Position numbers and translations under genes: made by a program
Notes under the pieces: generated by a model
What the model was told of the DNA's origin: nothing
Database searches by the model: none
Seen by the model: only the letters and a program-made list of their open reading frames with translations
Assembly (NCBI GenBank): GCA_002389905.1
Contig: DGRE01000009.1
Coordinates: 1 to 64,000, forward strand
DNA: 64,000 nucleotides
Source: Hungatella sp. UBA4396
Lineage (GTDB): Bacteria > Bacillota > Clostridia > Lachnospirales > Lachnospiraceae
Reading direction: 5' to 3'
Shown here: positions 17,187 through 26,353 of the stretch, in pieces
How positions within the stretch are numbered: position 1 is the stretch's first letter
How the letters are laid out: every line of letters starts with the position of its first letter

Positions 17187-19175
17187 ATGAAAAAGCTGAA
17201 AATGAAGATAAATGATAATTTTAATAAAAACTATGAAAAGCTAAAAGAGATACTACCTAATGCCTTCACTGAAAAAATCACTGGATATGATAAAAACGGA
17301 ACCCCTATAATCGAAAGAGCCATTGATATAGATATTCTCAGAGCTGAAATTGGCTGTCCGCCGGTTGAAGGCAAAGAAGAAAGATACAGATTCACATGGC
17401 CTGATAAGCAGAGGGCAGTTTTATTGTCAAATGAGCCAACCACATCAACATTGCGCCCCTGCAAGACGAAGAGTATAAACTTTGATGACACCAAAAATGT
17501 TTATATAGAGGGAGATAACATTGAAGTATTAAAAATCTTGCAGGAAACGTATCTGGATAAAATAAAGCTAATATATATCGACCCGCCTTATAACACAGGA
17601 AAAGATTCATTTGTATATGACGATGATTTTATATTGTCAAATGAAGAATTTAACCACATAAGCGGAAAATATGATGACGATGGAAACGTTCTATTTGATT
17701 TCCGGCTGAATAATGAAACCAATGGCCGGTTTCATACGGACTGGCTGAATATGATGTACCCACGATTGAGATTGGCCCGTAATCTATTGCCTGATGAAGG
17801 AATCATACTGATCAATATGGATGAAAATGAAATTGTCAACCTTCAGAAGATCTGTGCCGAAATCTTTGGAGAGCAAAACGATTTGGGAACCATAGTATGG
17901 GACAAAAGAAACCCGAAGGGTGATGCGAGAGGTATTTCTTATCAGCATGAATATATCCTTGCGTATGCAAAAAATAAAAATGCATTCTTAAATTCCTGCA
18001 AAATGCAAAGACCAAAAAAGAATGCCAATATGATCCTTGCAAAAGCCAAATCCCTATTTTCAAAAATGGAAACAGGGGCTGCTTTGGAAGAAATAAATGC
18101 GGAATTTTCCCAGTGGATTTCAAAACAGACAGAGTTTAGCGGCGGTGAAAAGGCATATAACAAAATTGATGAGCATGGGGAAGTATACAGAGGGGTATCT
18201 ATGGCCTGGCCTAATAAGAAAAAGGCGCCTGATGATTATTTCGTCCCTTTAATTCATCCTGTAACTCAAAAACCGTGCCCAATCCCTGAACGGGGCTGGA
18301 GAAATCCCAGTGCCACCATGAAGGATTTGCAGAATAAAGGCCTCATTCTGTTTGGAAAGGACGAGACCACCCAGCCTACAAGAAAGTACCTGTTAAGTGA
18401 AAATATGTATGAAAACATCCCTTCTCTTATTTATTATGGAGGGAGTGATACCGCAATGCTGGAAGGCTTCGGGGTCCCCTTTGATACCCCCAAGGTTGTT
18501 GAAATCTGCAAGGAACATATTATGTCATTTACCGGAAAGGATGATATCATTCTTGACTTCTTCTCAGGCTCAGGGACCGTTGCCCATGGGGTGATGGCTG
18601 CAAATGCTGAGGACAACTTAAACAGAACGTTTATTATGGTTCAAATACCGGAGGAATGCGGGGCAGAAACCTCTCTTGGCCGGGCTGGATTTAAGAATAT
18701 ATGTGAGGCAGGGGAGATGAGGATTGCTAAAGCAGGAGAGATGCTGAAAAAGATAAATCCCAGTCTTGATTGTGGATTCAGAGTTTTTTCATGTGCTTCC
18801 AGCAATATGGAAGACGTCTATTACAGCCCTGCAGAGTACAGCCAGGCGACCTTATTTAACATGGCTGACAATATTAAGGCCGACAGAACGGCAGAAGATC
18901 TGCTGTATCAGGTAATGCTTGAATTGGGCATTTTGCTTTCCAGCGAAATTGCGGAGACCAGCATTGATGGAAAAAGGGTATTCAGCGTTGAGAAGGATTT
19001 CCTGATGGCATGTTTTGACTCTGATATTACCGATGAAGTAGTGACTGAAATTGCAAAGAGAAAACCCCACTATGCCGTGTTTCGGGATGGGGGCATGACA
19101 AATGACTCCGTTATGGCAAATTTTGAGCAGATTTTTGCGGCATATAGTCCCGGTACTGTAAAGAGAATATTATAG
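17187..19175 (+). CDS. mod: type III restriction-modification system methyltransferase (Mod)
   Basis: This 662-residue beta-class adenine-N6 methyltransferase has the catalytic motif IV, IYIDPPYNTGKDSF (about residues 130-143). It lies N-terminal to the AdoMet motif I, ILDFFSGSGTVAHG (about 452-465), the motif order typical of Mod. The stretch between them would hold the target-recognition domain. Mod methylates one strand of an asymmetric 5-6 bp site and is needed by Res for cleavage. A ribosome-binding site AAAGGAAAT precedes the ATG. The gene is 13 bp upstream of res. No phase-variable repeat tract was noticed. Confidence 0.96.
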   Translation: MKKLKMKINDNFNKNYEKLKEILPNAFTEKITGYDKNGTPIIERAIDIDILRAEIGCPPVEGKEERYRFTWPDKQRAVLLSNEPTTSTLRPCKTKSINFDDTKNVYIEGDNIEVLKILQETYLDKIKLIYIDPPYNTGKDSFVYDDDFILSNEEFNHISGKYDDDGNVLFDFRLNNETNGRFHTDWLNMMYPRLRLARNLLPDEGIILINMDENEIVNLQKICAEIFGEQNDLGTIVWDKRNPKGDARGISYQHEYILAYAKNKNAFLNSCKMQRPKKNANMILAKAKSLFSKMETGAALEEINAEFSQWISKQTEFSGGEKAYNKIDEHGEVYRGVSMAWPNKKKAPDDYFVPLIHPVTQKPCPIPERGWRNPSATMKDLQNKGLILFGKDETTQPTRKYLLSENMYENIPSLIYYGGSDTAMLEGFGVPFDTPKVVEICKEHIMSFTGKDDIILDFFSGSGTVAHGVMAANAEDNLNRTFIMVQIPEECGAETSLGRAGFKNICEAGEMRIAKAGEMLKKINPSLDCGFRVFSCASSNMEDVYYSPAEYSQATLFNMADNIKADRTAEDLLYQVMLELGILLSSEIAETSIDGKRVFSVEKDFLMACFDSDITDEVVTEIAKRKPHYAVFRDGGMTNDSVMANFEQIFAAYSPGTVKRIL

Positions 19176-19188
19176 GAGGTACAGTACT

Positions 19189-22100
19189 GTGCGGTTTAAT
19201 TTTAAAATACAGCAGTACCAGACAGAGGCGGTTGACAGCGTTGTCCGGGTTTTTAATGGACAGCCCTATTATGAGAGAGCCGGTTACATTCGGGACTTAG
19301 GCAAAATGGTCAGGAAGAGAAATTTTAAAGATCAGTTTGAGGGACAAATGGGCGTGGATCTGGAGGGAGCCGTCCGTGAGGACTGGGAGGACATTGATGA
19401 TACAGCGTTTCGGAATGAAGATATCCAGTTGTCAGATGAGCAATTGCTCCGTAATATCCGTGAAATCCAGTCATTGAATAACATGAAGCAATCCGGAAAG
19501 CTTGTAAACCATCTTGGAAGGTGCTCATTGGACGTGGAAATGGAGACGGGCACCGGAAAAACGTATGTATATATCAAGACCATGTTCGAATTAAATAAAA
19601 GATATGGCTGGAGCAAATTTATCGTGGTGGTTCCGTCAATTGCAATTCGTGAAGGTGTATATAAGTCTTTTGAAATCACCCAGGAACATTTTATGGAGAA
19701 GTATGGAAAGAAGGCCAGATTCTTTATTTATAACAGCTCTGATCTCAACCGGCTTGACAGCTTTTCCAGCAATTCAGGAATAAATGTCATGATCATCAAT
19801 ACACAGGCATTTGCCTCTTCTTTAAAGGAGGGAGCAAATAACAAGGAGAGCAGAATTATATATTCCAAACGTGATGAGTTTGCCTCCAGAAGGCCCATTG
19901 ATGTGATAAAAGCCAACCGGCCCATTGTTATACTGGATGAGCCTCAGAAAATGGGCGGCGCTGTTACCCAGAAGGCGCTGCAGAATTTTAATCCCTTATT
20001 CTGTCTCAATTATTCCGCTACACATAAGGAACAGCACAATCTTGTTTATGTGCTTGACGCTTTGGATGCGTATAATAAGCGTCTGGTCAAGAAAATAGAG
20101 GTAAAAGGCTTTGAAGTGAAAAATTTCCGAGGAACAGAAGGATATCTGTATTTGGAAAGTATTGTGGTATCTCCAAAACATGCTCCAAGGGCGAGAATTG
20201 AATTTGAACGCAATTACCAAAAATCCATCAACCGTGAGGCGGCAACCCTGGATGTGGGAGATAACCTTTATTACAAGTCTGCGGGGAAGCATATGCCCCC
20301 ATTGGAGCAGTATAAAGGGTATGTTATTTCGGAGATTGACCCTATCATGGGAACTGTAACATTTACAAATGGAGAAGTCATTCATAAGGGCGATGTGGTA
20401 GGTGATATTTCAGAAAGGGATATTCGCAGAATCCAGATTCGTGAGACAATTCTTTCCCATTTTGAAAAGGAAGAACAGCTTTTTAATAAGGGAATCAAGA
20501 CCTTGTCATTGTTTTTTATTGATGAGGTGGCAAGGTATCGCCAGTACGATGACGAAGGAAATGAACTGCTAGGCGAGTATGGAAGGATGTTTGAGGAGGA
20601 ATATTTAAGTGTTCTAAATGAACAAAAAATATTTAATTCAGAATACCGGGAGTACTTAAATGGAATTCATGTCCATGATACCCATAAGGGATATTTCAGC
20701 ATTGATAAAAAGGGACGGGCAGTAAACAGTGCCGTAAAACGGGGAAGCGAATTTTCAGATGACATTTCAGCTTATGATCTGATTTTGAAGAATAAGGAGC
20801 GGCTGCTTTCTTTTGAAGAACCGGCCAGATTTATTTTCTCGCATTCGGCATTGCGTGAAGGATGGGATAACCCTAATATATTTCAGATTTGTACCTTAAA
20901 GCACGGTGGGGACAGCGCAGCGCAGAAGCGTCAGGAGGTGGGACGCGGACTCCGGCTTTGTGTTGACCGGCAGGGCAACCGTATGGATGGGGAGACTTGC
21001 GGCGATGATGTTCATGATATCAATGCGCTGACGGTTATTGCCAGTGAAGGCTATGCCTCTTTTGTGTCGGCTTTACAGTCTGATATGAAAGAGAACCTGC
21101 ATGACAGACCGATGAAGGCTGATAAGGCGTATTTTGCGGGTCAGACGGTAAGAGTTGGGGAAGGGAATACCACCATAACGGATACACAGGCCGGGTTGAT
21201 TTACCGTTACTTAATTAAATATGATTATATTGATGAAAGGGACCATATCACACCTTCTTACCATGAAGATCTAAAAAAACACTGTCTTGCCCCTCTGCCG
21301 GAGGCTTTGCGTTCTTTAGAAGAGGAAGTACATGCTTTGATTCAAGGTATATTTGATGAACATGTATTGAAACATATGATAGAGGATGGAAATAAGACGA
21401 AGGTTATCAGCAATCCCCTCAATGATAATTTCTATAAAAAAGAATTCCAGACCCTTTGGGGATATATCAACCATAAGTATGCTTATAAGGTGGATTTTGA
21501 TTCTGAGGAGCTCATAAGAAAAGCGGTGGAATCCATTGACCGGGAGCTTTTTGTATCGGAACTTCAATATACGCTTTCAAAGGGATTTCAGAGGGAAAAT
21601 GTCAATCGGGGAATGGTTATTGGGGAAACTTCTTTTTATGGTGCGGAAACGGAAACAAAAGCCTTGAAGCATACGGAAATCAGCCGGGTAAAGTATGACC
21701 TTGTTGGAAAGGTGGCAGAGGGAACTGCTCTGACCCGGAAGACTGCTGCGGCTATTTTACAGGGAATGAGTCCGGCTAAGTTTGCCATGTTTAAAAATAA
21801 CCCGGAAGAGTTTATAGCAAAGGTGATCCGCCTGATTAATGAACAAAAGGCAGCAGTGGTTGTGGAACATATTTCTTATGATCAGATTGAGGGAGAGTAT
21901 GACAGTTTGATTTTTACGGCTGAGAAACATTCCCGGGGCATTGAGAAGGCGTTCCGGGCTGTAAAACATATACAGGACTATGTGTTTACAGACGGCACTG
22001 CGGAAAAGAGCGTGGAGAGAAGGTTTGCAGAAGATTTAGATGTGGCCGGGGAGGTCTGTGTATATGCAAAGCTTCCCAGGGGATTTAAGATTCCGACGCC

Positions 22101-22332
22101 GGTTGGAAACTATTCGCCGGATTGGGCGATTGCATTTGAAGAAGGAACGGTAAAGCATATATTTTTTGTAGCAGAAACAAAGGGGACAATGGAAAGTTTG
22201 AATCTGCGTCCTATTGAGAAGGCAAAAATTGATTGTGCAAAGAAGCTTTTTACCACACTGTCCGGCGGTTATGTAGTATATGATCATGTTGACAGCTATC
22301 AGCAGCTGCTTAATAAGGTAATGGGTTCTTAG
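19189..22332 (+). CDS. res: type III restriction endonuclease subunit (Res)
   Basis: This 1047-residue protein starts with GTG after TAGGAGGTAC. Superfamily 2 helicase motifs are visible: METGTGKTYVY (Walker A, about 120), VILDEPQKMGG (motif II, DEPQ in place of DEAH), and RQEVGRGLRLCVDR (motif VI). Near the C-terminus YSPDWAIAFEEG and FVAETKG give the PD...E-x-K nuclease core (about residues 985-1015). Res translocates or slides on DNA and cuts 25-27 bp from a site when two inversely oriented unmethylated sites are present. The gene looks complete. Confidence 0.96.
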   Translation: MRFNFKIQQYQTEAVDSVVRVFNGQPYYERAGYIRDLGKMVRKRNFKDQFEGQMGVDLEGAVREDWEDIDDTAFRNEDIQLSDEQLLRNIREIQSLNNMKQSGKLVNHLGRCSLDVEMETGTGKTYVYIKTMFELNKRYGWSKFIVVVPSIAIREGVYKSFEITQEHFMEKYGKKARFFIYNSSDLNRLDSFSSNSGINVMIINTQAFASSLKEGANNKESRIIYSKRDEFASRRPIDVIKANRPIVILDEPQKMGGAVTQKALQNFNPLFCLNYSATHKEQHNLVYVLDALDAYNKRLVKKIEVKGFEVKNFRGTEGYLYLESIVVSPKHAPRARIEFERNYQKSINREAATLDVGDNLYYKSAGKHMPPLEQYKGYVISEIDPIMGTVTFTNGEVIHKGDVVGDISERDIRRIQIRETILSHFEKEEQLFNKGIKTLSLFFIDEVARYRQYDDEGNELLGEYGRMFEEEYLSVLNEQKIFNSEYREYLNGIHVHDTHKGYFSIDKKGRAVNSAVKRGSEFSDDISAYDLILKNKERLLSFEEPARFIFSHSALREGWDNPNIFQICTLKHGGDSAAQKRQEVGRGLRLCVDRQGNRMDGETCGDDVHDINALTVIASEGYASFVSALQSDMKENLHDRPMKADKAYFAGQTVRVGEGNTTITDTQAGLIYRYLIKYDYIDERDHITPSYHEDLKKHCLAPLPEALRSLEEEVHALIQGIFDEHVLKHMIEDGNKTKVISNPLNDNFYKKEFQTLWGYINHKYAYKVDFDSEELIRKAVESIDRELFVSELQYTLSKGFQRENVNRGMVIGETSFYGAETETKALKHTEISRVKYDLVGKVAEGTALTRKTAAAILQGMSPAKFAMFKNNPEEFIAKVIRLINEQKAAVVVEHISYDQIEGEYDSLIFTAEKHSRGIEKAFRAVKHIQDYVFTDGTAEKSVERRFAEDLDVAGEVCVYAKLPRGFKIPTPVGNYSPDWAIAFEEGTVKHIFFVAETKGTMESLNLRPIEKAKIDCAKKLFTTLSGGYVVYDHVDSYQQLLNKVMGS

Positions 22333-22368
22333 GGGATAATTACAGACTGGGTTATGTAGCAATAAAAA

Positions 22369-22396
22369 GTTGCAATTTTTGTTGCAAAAGTTGCAG
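22369..22396 (+). promoter_or_regulatory. GTTGCAA repeat cluster upstream of lacI-type gene
   Basis: GTTGCAA occurs at 22369-22375 and 22381-22387, and GTTGCAG at 22390-22396. The palindrome GTTGCAAC and relatives recur at the promoter of the operon at 24260. A shared motif suggests autoregulation and operon control by the LacI-family protein (inference). Confidence 0.5.
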
Positions 22397-22482
22397 ATTG
22401 GATATATACTAATACAGATCAATGAAGCAATTATTTGTTTTACATTGTACTTGAGTTATATAGACAAAAGGAGGGGATTGAA

Positions 22483-23475
22483 ATTACAATCTATGATATC
22501 GCTGCTTTGGCCGGAGTCTCCCCCAGCACGGTTTCCCGTGCGCTCAATGGGAAGCCGGGGGTCAGCAGGAAAAAGCGGGAATTAATTCAGAAGGTATTGG
22601 AGGAAAATCATTATATTCCGGACGAGAATGCGCGCAGTCTTGTAATGGGGCGGACGCGCCTGGTGGGTATTGTGACTGATGATCTGGATTCCCAGCATCA
22701 GAATGAGGCTATCGCCCATTGCCAGAATGAGCTGATTGTCAATGGGTATCAGTGCATTACCCGTTATACGGGAAAAGAGCCTGATGCCATGGGAAAGGCC
22801 ATTGCGGAACTGAGACTTCGGAAGGTGGAGGGCGTGCTTTTGATTGGTCTTTCTTTTGTGGATCACGAGCGCCTGGAGAAGCTGATTGAGAGATGGCTGC
22901 CTGATGTGCCTGTACTTCTGGTTTATCAGAATGAGCGGATTAATATGGATAATGTGTACTGCATCGGGGCTAATGAGGAGCGGGGCTTTCGCTGCTGTGT
23001 GGAGCAGTTGATTGAACGCAACCGAAGGAACCTGGTGCTGATTGTGGAGAAGAACCGGGCCAGCCAGCCCAAGATTCAGACTTATTTTGAGGCAGCAGCC
23101 CAGGAACATCCTGATGTCCGGTATGGGGTTTATACCGGAGTGGAGCCCTGCGGCGGTGCAGAAGAGGTGGTGAGCCAAATCCTTAAGGAGCACCCGGATA
23201 CAGACGGGGTTCTCTGCGTTCAAGACAGGCTGGCCATTGAGGTGATGTACGCTTTTATGGAGCGGGGAAAGAGGATTCCGGAGGATATTTCCGTTATAGG
23301 AGAGGGCAATTCTGAGCTGTGCGAGGTATGCCGCCCCAAGCTGACTTCCCTGGATACTATGGTGACGGTAGCTACCATGATGTCGGTTCGTATTCTGGTG
23401 GATGTGATGGAGGGACGGGCTCAGACTCATAAAATCACCTTGGATATGGAGCTGGTCAGGCGGCAGAGCCTGTAA
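22483..23475 (+). CDS. LacI-family transcriptional regulator, apparent ATT start
   Basis: This protein of about 330 residues begins TIYDIAALAGVSPSTVSRAL, the classic LacI HTH and hinge region. A periplasmic-binding-protein-like effector domain follows (LVGIVTDDLDSQHQNEAI to the end). No ATG, GTG or TTG lies at the right place. ATT at 22483 sits 8 nt after AGGAGG (22469-22474) and gives the normal N-terminus, so a rare ATT start is the best fit. A TTG at 22435 is in frame but lacks a ribosome-binding site. It most likely controls the lyase/ABC operon downstream. Confidence 0.88.
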   Translation: MTIYDIAALAGVSPSTVSRALNGKPGVSRKKRELIQKVLEENHYIPDENARSLVMGRTRLVGIVTDDLDSQHQNEAIAHCQNELIVNGYQCITRYTGKEPDAMGKAIAELRLRKVEGVLLIGLSFVDHERLEKLIERWLPDVPVLLVYQNERINMDNVYCIGANEERGFRCCVEQLIERNRRNLVLIVEKNRASQPKIQTYFEAAAQEHPDVRYGVYTGVEPCGGAEEVVSQILKEHPDTDGVLCVQDRLAIEVMYAFMERGKRIPEDISVIGEGNSELCEVCRPKLTSLDTMVTVATMMSVRILVDVMEGRAQTHKITLDMELVRRQSL

Positions 23476-23522
23476 ATCAGAGCTTGAAAAGGGATGAAGG
23501 AGAAATGAGGAATTGTGAAAAA

Positions 23523-23566
23523 GCAGGATGTCAAACTGTACTAACCGTTTGACATCCTGCTTTTTT
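23523..23566. terminator. intrinsic terminator between lacI-type gene and cupin gene
   Basis: GCAGGATGTCAAAC (23523-23536) and GTTTGACATCCTGC (23547-23560) form a perfect 14-bp stem followed by TTTTTT. An A-run before it allows use in both directions by these convergent genes. Confidence 0.93.
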
Positions 23567-23618
23567 ATATGGGAAAATGCAAGGAAATTTCCCCCTGTAA
23601 TAAAAATGCTGCGGGGAA

Positions 23619-23969
23619 TCACTCATAGAGAATCAGAGCGATCATTTCGATGGGTTCATCTCCGGTACATGCGATACCGTGTCCTTCTCCGGGGGCGCAG
23701 AAAGCCACATCCCCGGCAGAAATGGAGGTGAGGGTTCCGTTGTCATTATACTGTCCGGTTCCGCTTAGGATATAATAAGTTTCACTGTCTCCCGTATGGA
23801 TATGGTAGCCGATTTCGGAGCCGGGATAGACAGTGGTATGGCCGAATACACGGCCTTTCTGGCTCATCTCCTCCGGTCCGTTTAACAGGCTGCGGACTGT
23901 GATCTCGCCGGTTCCGTTAAAGGGAGCTGGCTTGCGGATGGATTCTTTTTCTTCACTTCTTCGGATCAT
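23619..23969 (-). CDS. small single-domain cupin protein
   Basis: The product has 116 residues; the start at 23969 is set by AAAGGAG upstream on the minus strand. Cupin motif 1 is GYHIHTGDSETYYILSG (His-x-His ... Glu) and motif 2 is GDVAFCAPGEGHGI (His), giving a likely metal site. Single-domain cupins bind or isomerise small ligands such as sugars or keto acids; the substrate cannot be told. It is divergent from the lyase/ABC operon at 24260, so a shared regulatory region and a related substrate are likely. Confidence 0.88.
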   Translation of the reverse strand: MIRRSEEKESIRKPAPFNGTGEITVRSLLNGPEEMSQKGRVFGHTTVYPGSEIGYHIHTGDSETYYILSGTGQYNDNGTLTSISAGDVAFCAPGEGHGIACTGDEPIEMIALILYE

Positions 23970-24166
23970 TTTGAAAACTCCTTTCATCTGAAATTCAACT
24001 AAAATAAGATAGCAATTAACATTAAGAAACAAAAAAAGAAATCGATTGCGTAAAGATAGAGAAAGTTTATCATAGGAAAAATATATTTTCATCGGTAAAA
24101 GTGTACAAAATAACTGGGGTGAAAATGTGAATATATACAAATATGTTATTTATTGCAAGTGAAATA

Positions 24167-24238
24167 TTGACGTATACGATAAAAGATGCTATTCTGTAGT
24201 TGCAACAAAATGAAATAAACTGCAACAAATAAGCAACA
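24167..24238 (+). promoter_or_regulatory. promoter and putative LacI-type operators for the lyase/ABC operon
   Basis: TTGACG (24167-24172), a 17-bp spacer and TATTCT (24190-24195) form a SigA-type promoter. The palindrome GTTGCAAC (24199-24206) sits at the expected transcript start, followed by CTGCAAC (24220) and AGCAACA (24232). The same motif precedes the LacI-family gene, so repression by that protein is likely. Confidence 0.6.
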
Positions 24239-24259
24239 GATAAAAGAGGAGATAGCAAG

Positions 24260-25243
24260 ATGGCAAGTAAAAAAAACTTACGTCAGATTTTAGACGAAAG
24301 CAAAGAGTGTTTCCTGGTTCCCTGCGTATATGACTGCGCTTCCAATCATGCGGTAGAGATGTGCGGCTTTCCGGTAAGCCTTCTCTCCGGCGGAGAAGTT
24401 TCTATTTCATTAAACGGGGTAATCGATTATGGGTTCACCAATCTGACCGACTTAGAACGGGTGGTAAGCCGGGTGGCTCAGACCTCTTCCATTCCGCTGA
24501 TTGCCGATATTGAGGACGGCTTTGGAGGTCCTCTGGCGGTTTACCGTTCAGCCAGGATTCTTTCGGCAGCAGGAGCGGCGGCCATTCAGCTGGAGGATTC
24601 GGCTGATATGGAGGAAACCACCAGGATTCTGCCCCGGAACAAGTACATCGCCAAGGTGCGGGCTGCCCTGGCCGGCCTGGAGGGAAGCGACTGTCTGCTG
24701 ATTGCCCGCAGCAACGCAGATCCCTCTGATCCTAAGCAGATGAGGGAGGGGTGTGAGCGTTTGCAGGAGGCCATTGACATTGGCAGAGAGATGGGTCAGT
24801 ATGTAATTGCCATGATGGTGCTGGTAGGGGATATGGATCAGGCAAGAGAGATGGCAGGTATTGTTACCGGACCAAAGATTTTTGCAGATGTACGTGCTTA
24901 TAAGGGGGAGGACGGACATTACCATCCGTCGGTTACCATGGAAGAGCTGACTCCTTTGGGCTTTAAGATGTGCAGCAGCCATTACACCATGAAGGCGGCC
25001 ATGGAAGGGATGCTGGAGCATGGTCTGGTGAACTTTAAGAATCAGAGCGTGGCCTATTCCTTTGAAACGGCTCCTGCTTCCGGCATTGAAAGCTTTTCCT
25101 GCTCCGGCATGTATGATCCCCAGGCGTATCTTGCTCTGGAGAACAGCTTTACCAAGGGAAACAAGGAGTATACCATTGTAGGACATCAGGTTGAGGATTA
25201 TCCGGAGGGCTTTGTTAGACCGGATATCAAGGAACGCCTATAA
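24260..25243 (+). CDS. PEP mutase/isocitrate lyase superfamily protein A
   Basis: This 327-residue (beta/alpha)8-barrel protein shows the metal-site segment LIADIEDGFGGP near residue 82, where the family usually has D-x-D-x-G-x-G. Here the second Asp is Glu. AIQLEDS near 115 keeps the conserved Glu. The catalytic K-[KR]-C-G-H loop of isocitrate and methylisocitrate lyases is absent. It is therefore not a classical ICL; a decarboxylase, hydrolase or other C-C lyase on an oxaloacetate-like acid is more likely. It is the first gene of the operon and starts after GAGGAG. Confidence 0.85.
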   Translation: MASKKNLRQILDESKECFLVPCVYDCASNHAVEMCGFPVSLLSGGEVSISLNGVIDYGFTNLTDLERVVSRVAQTSSIPLIADIEDGFGGPLAVYRSARILSAAGAAAIQLEDSADMEETTRILPRNKYIAKVRAALAGLEGSDCLLIARSNADPSDPKQMREGCERLQEAIDIGREMGQYVIAMMVLVGDMDQAREMAGIVTGPKIFADVRAYKGEDGHYHPSVTMEELTPLGFKMCSSHYTMKAAMEGMLEHGLVNFKNQSVAYSFETAPASGIESFSCSGMYDPQAYLALENSFTKGNKEYTIVGHQVEDYPEGFVRPDIKERL

Positions 25244-25265
25244 GAACAGAGAGGAGATTGCAGCT

Positions 25266-26306
25266 ATGAGCTTACCTTATATTCTGACCCCGGAGCCTAA
25301 GGAGCCGGCCGCAGACCGGCTGCGGAAGCTGGTTGCAGGGGACCGGGTCCTGATCGTTCCGGAACTGCATGACTGCATGTCTGCCAAGGCTGCCGAGATG
25401 AACGGCTTTGAGGTGATTATGGTTTCCAGCGGTGATTTGGCTTGTGCCTTGACCGGTATCCCGGACTTGCAGCTTTTGTCCATTGACGATTTCGTGCGAG
25501 TGACAGAGCAGATCACCCGCATGACCCCTATGCCTCTGATTATAGATGCAGACGACGGCTTTGGCCTGGGGCGGGCTCTCAATGCCCAGTATGGCTGCAT
25601 GAGGATCATGCAGGCCGGAGCAGCGGGCGTTCTGGTTACGGATACTTCTGAACTGGCACGAAAGGGACAGCTTTCCATTCCGGATGCGGTCCTGCGCTTT
25701 AAGGCGGCACGTGCGGGGCTTGATGCCAACGGACACCACGGATTTTTGATCGCCCGGTGCGACAGCGATCTGGTTCACGAATTTGACGCCACAGTGGAAC
25801 GGTGTGCGGCCTACATAGACGCCGGAGCGGATATGCTCTGCATCTTATGGATACATAAGATACCTGACCGGAAGATGAAGGTTGAAATGTGCCGGAGGCT
25901 GAGAGATGCATTGAATGCCAAAGGCGGCAAATATGAGAACTTTCCCATGTGGTATCCGGACCTGTGCGGAAAGGCCCATGATCCGGAAGAGATATCCATG
26001 GACGATTTAAAGGAGCTGGGAGTATACAAGCTGGCAGGCATTCATTTCAGCGCCCATGCGGCTATGCTGGCCATGCTGGATGTGGGACGCCATGTGATGC
26101 AGGAGCAGTCCAACGATTACGTAGATTATCATTTTGATGACACCGGCTATAAGACCTTTACTACCATGAGCATGTTTGGGTTAACTGACGGAAGCTGGGT
26201 GGAAGCGGAAAATGCCTTTGTGCGGGAACCCCAGGATTCTGTGGCCCAGCGCAATGCGGATTATTTTGTGCGTGAGGAAGATGTTCACGACCCGGATAAG
26301 AAGTAG
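25266..26306 (+). CDS. PEP mutase/isocitrate lyase superfamily protein B
   Basis: The product has 346 residues; the start at 25266 follows AGAGGAGATTG. It is a paralogue of the preceding gene with an intact metal motif IDADDGFGLG near residue 98. The usual QLED Glu position reads VTDTSE and the K-[KR]-C-G-H loop is missing. The C-terminal half has a longer insertion (FPMWYPDLCGKAHDPEE) than the first copy. Each paralogue lacks a different ligand, so they may work as a heteromer or on different substrates (inference). Confidence 0.82.
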   Translation: MSLPYILTPEPKEPAADRLRKLVAGDRVLIVPELHDCMSAKAAEMNGFEVIMVSSGDLACALTGIPDLQLLSIDDFVRVTEQITRMTPMPLIIDADDGFGLGRALNAQYGCMRIMQAGAAGVLVTDTSELARKGQLSIPDAVLRFKAARAGLDANGHHGFLIARCDSDLVHEFDATVERCAAYIDAGADMLCILWIHKIPDRKMKVEMCRRLRDALNAKGGKYENFPMWYPDLCGKAHDPEEISMDDLKELGVYKLAGIHFSAHAAMLAMLDVGRHVMQEQSNDYVDYHFDDTGYKTFTTMSMFGLTDGSWVEAENAFVREPQDSVAQRNADYFVREEDVHDPDKK

Positions 26307-26353
26307 TTGAGAGTTAGAAGAAGTACGAGGAAATGTATTGGAGGGAAAATTAT

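Noticed and set aside
22582..23622. 346-codon minus-strand ORF
   Set aside because: It lies entirely over the LacI-family gene, has no ribosome-binding site or family pattern, and crosses the terminator at 23523.
24548..25186. 212-codon minus-strand ORF
   Set aside because: Antisense shadow of the first PEP-mutase-type gene; similar shadows at 25272-25778, 26350-26889 and 10638-11090 were dropped for the same reason.
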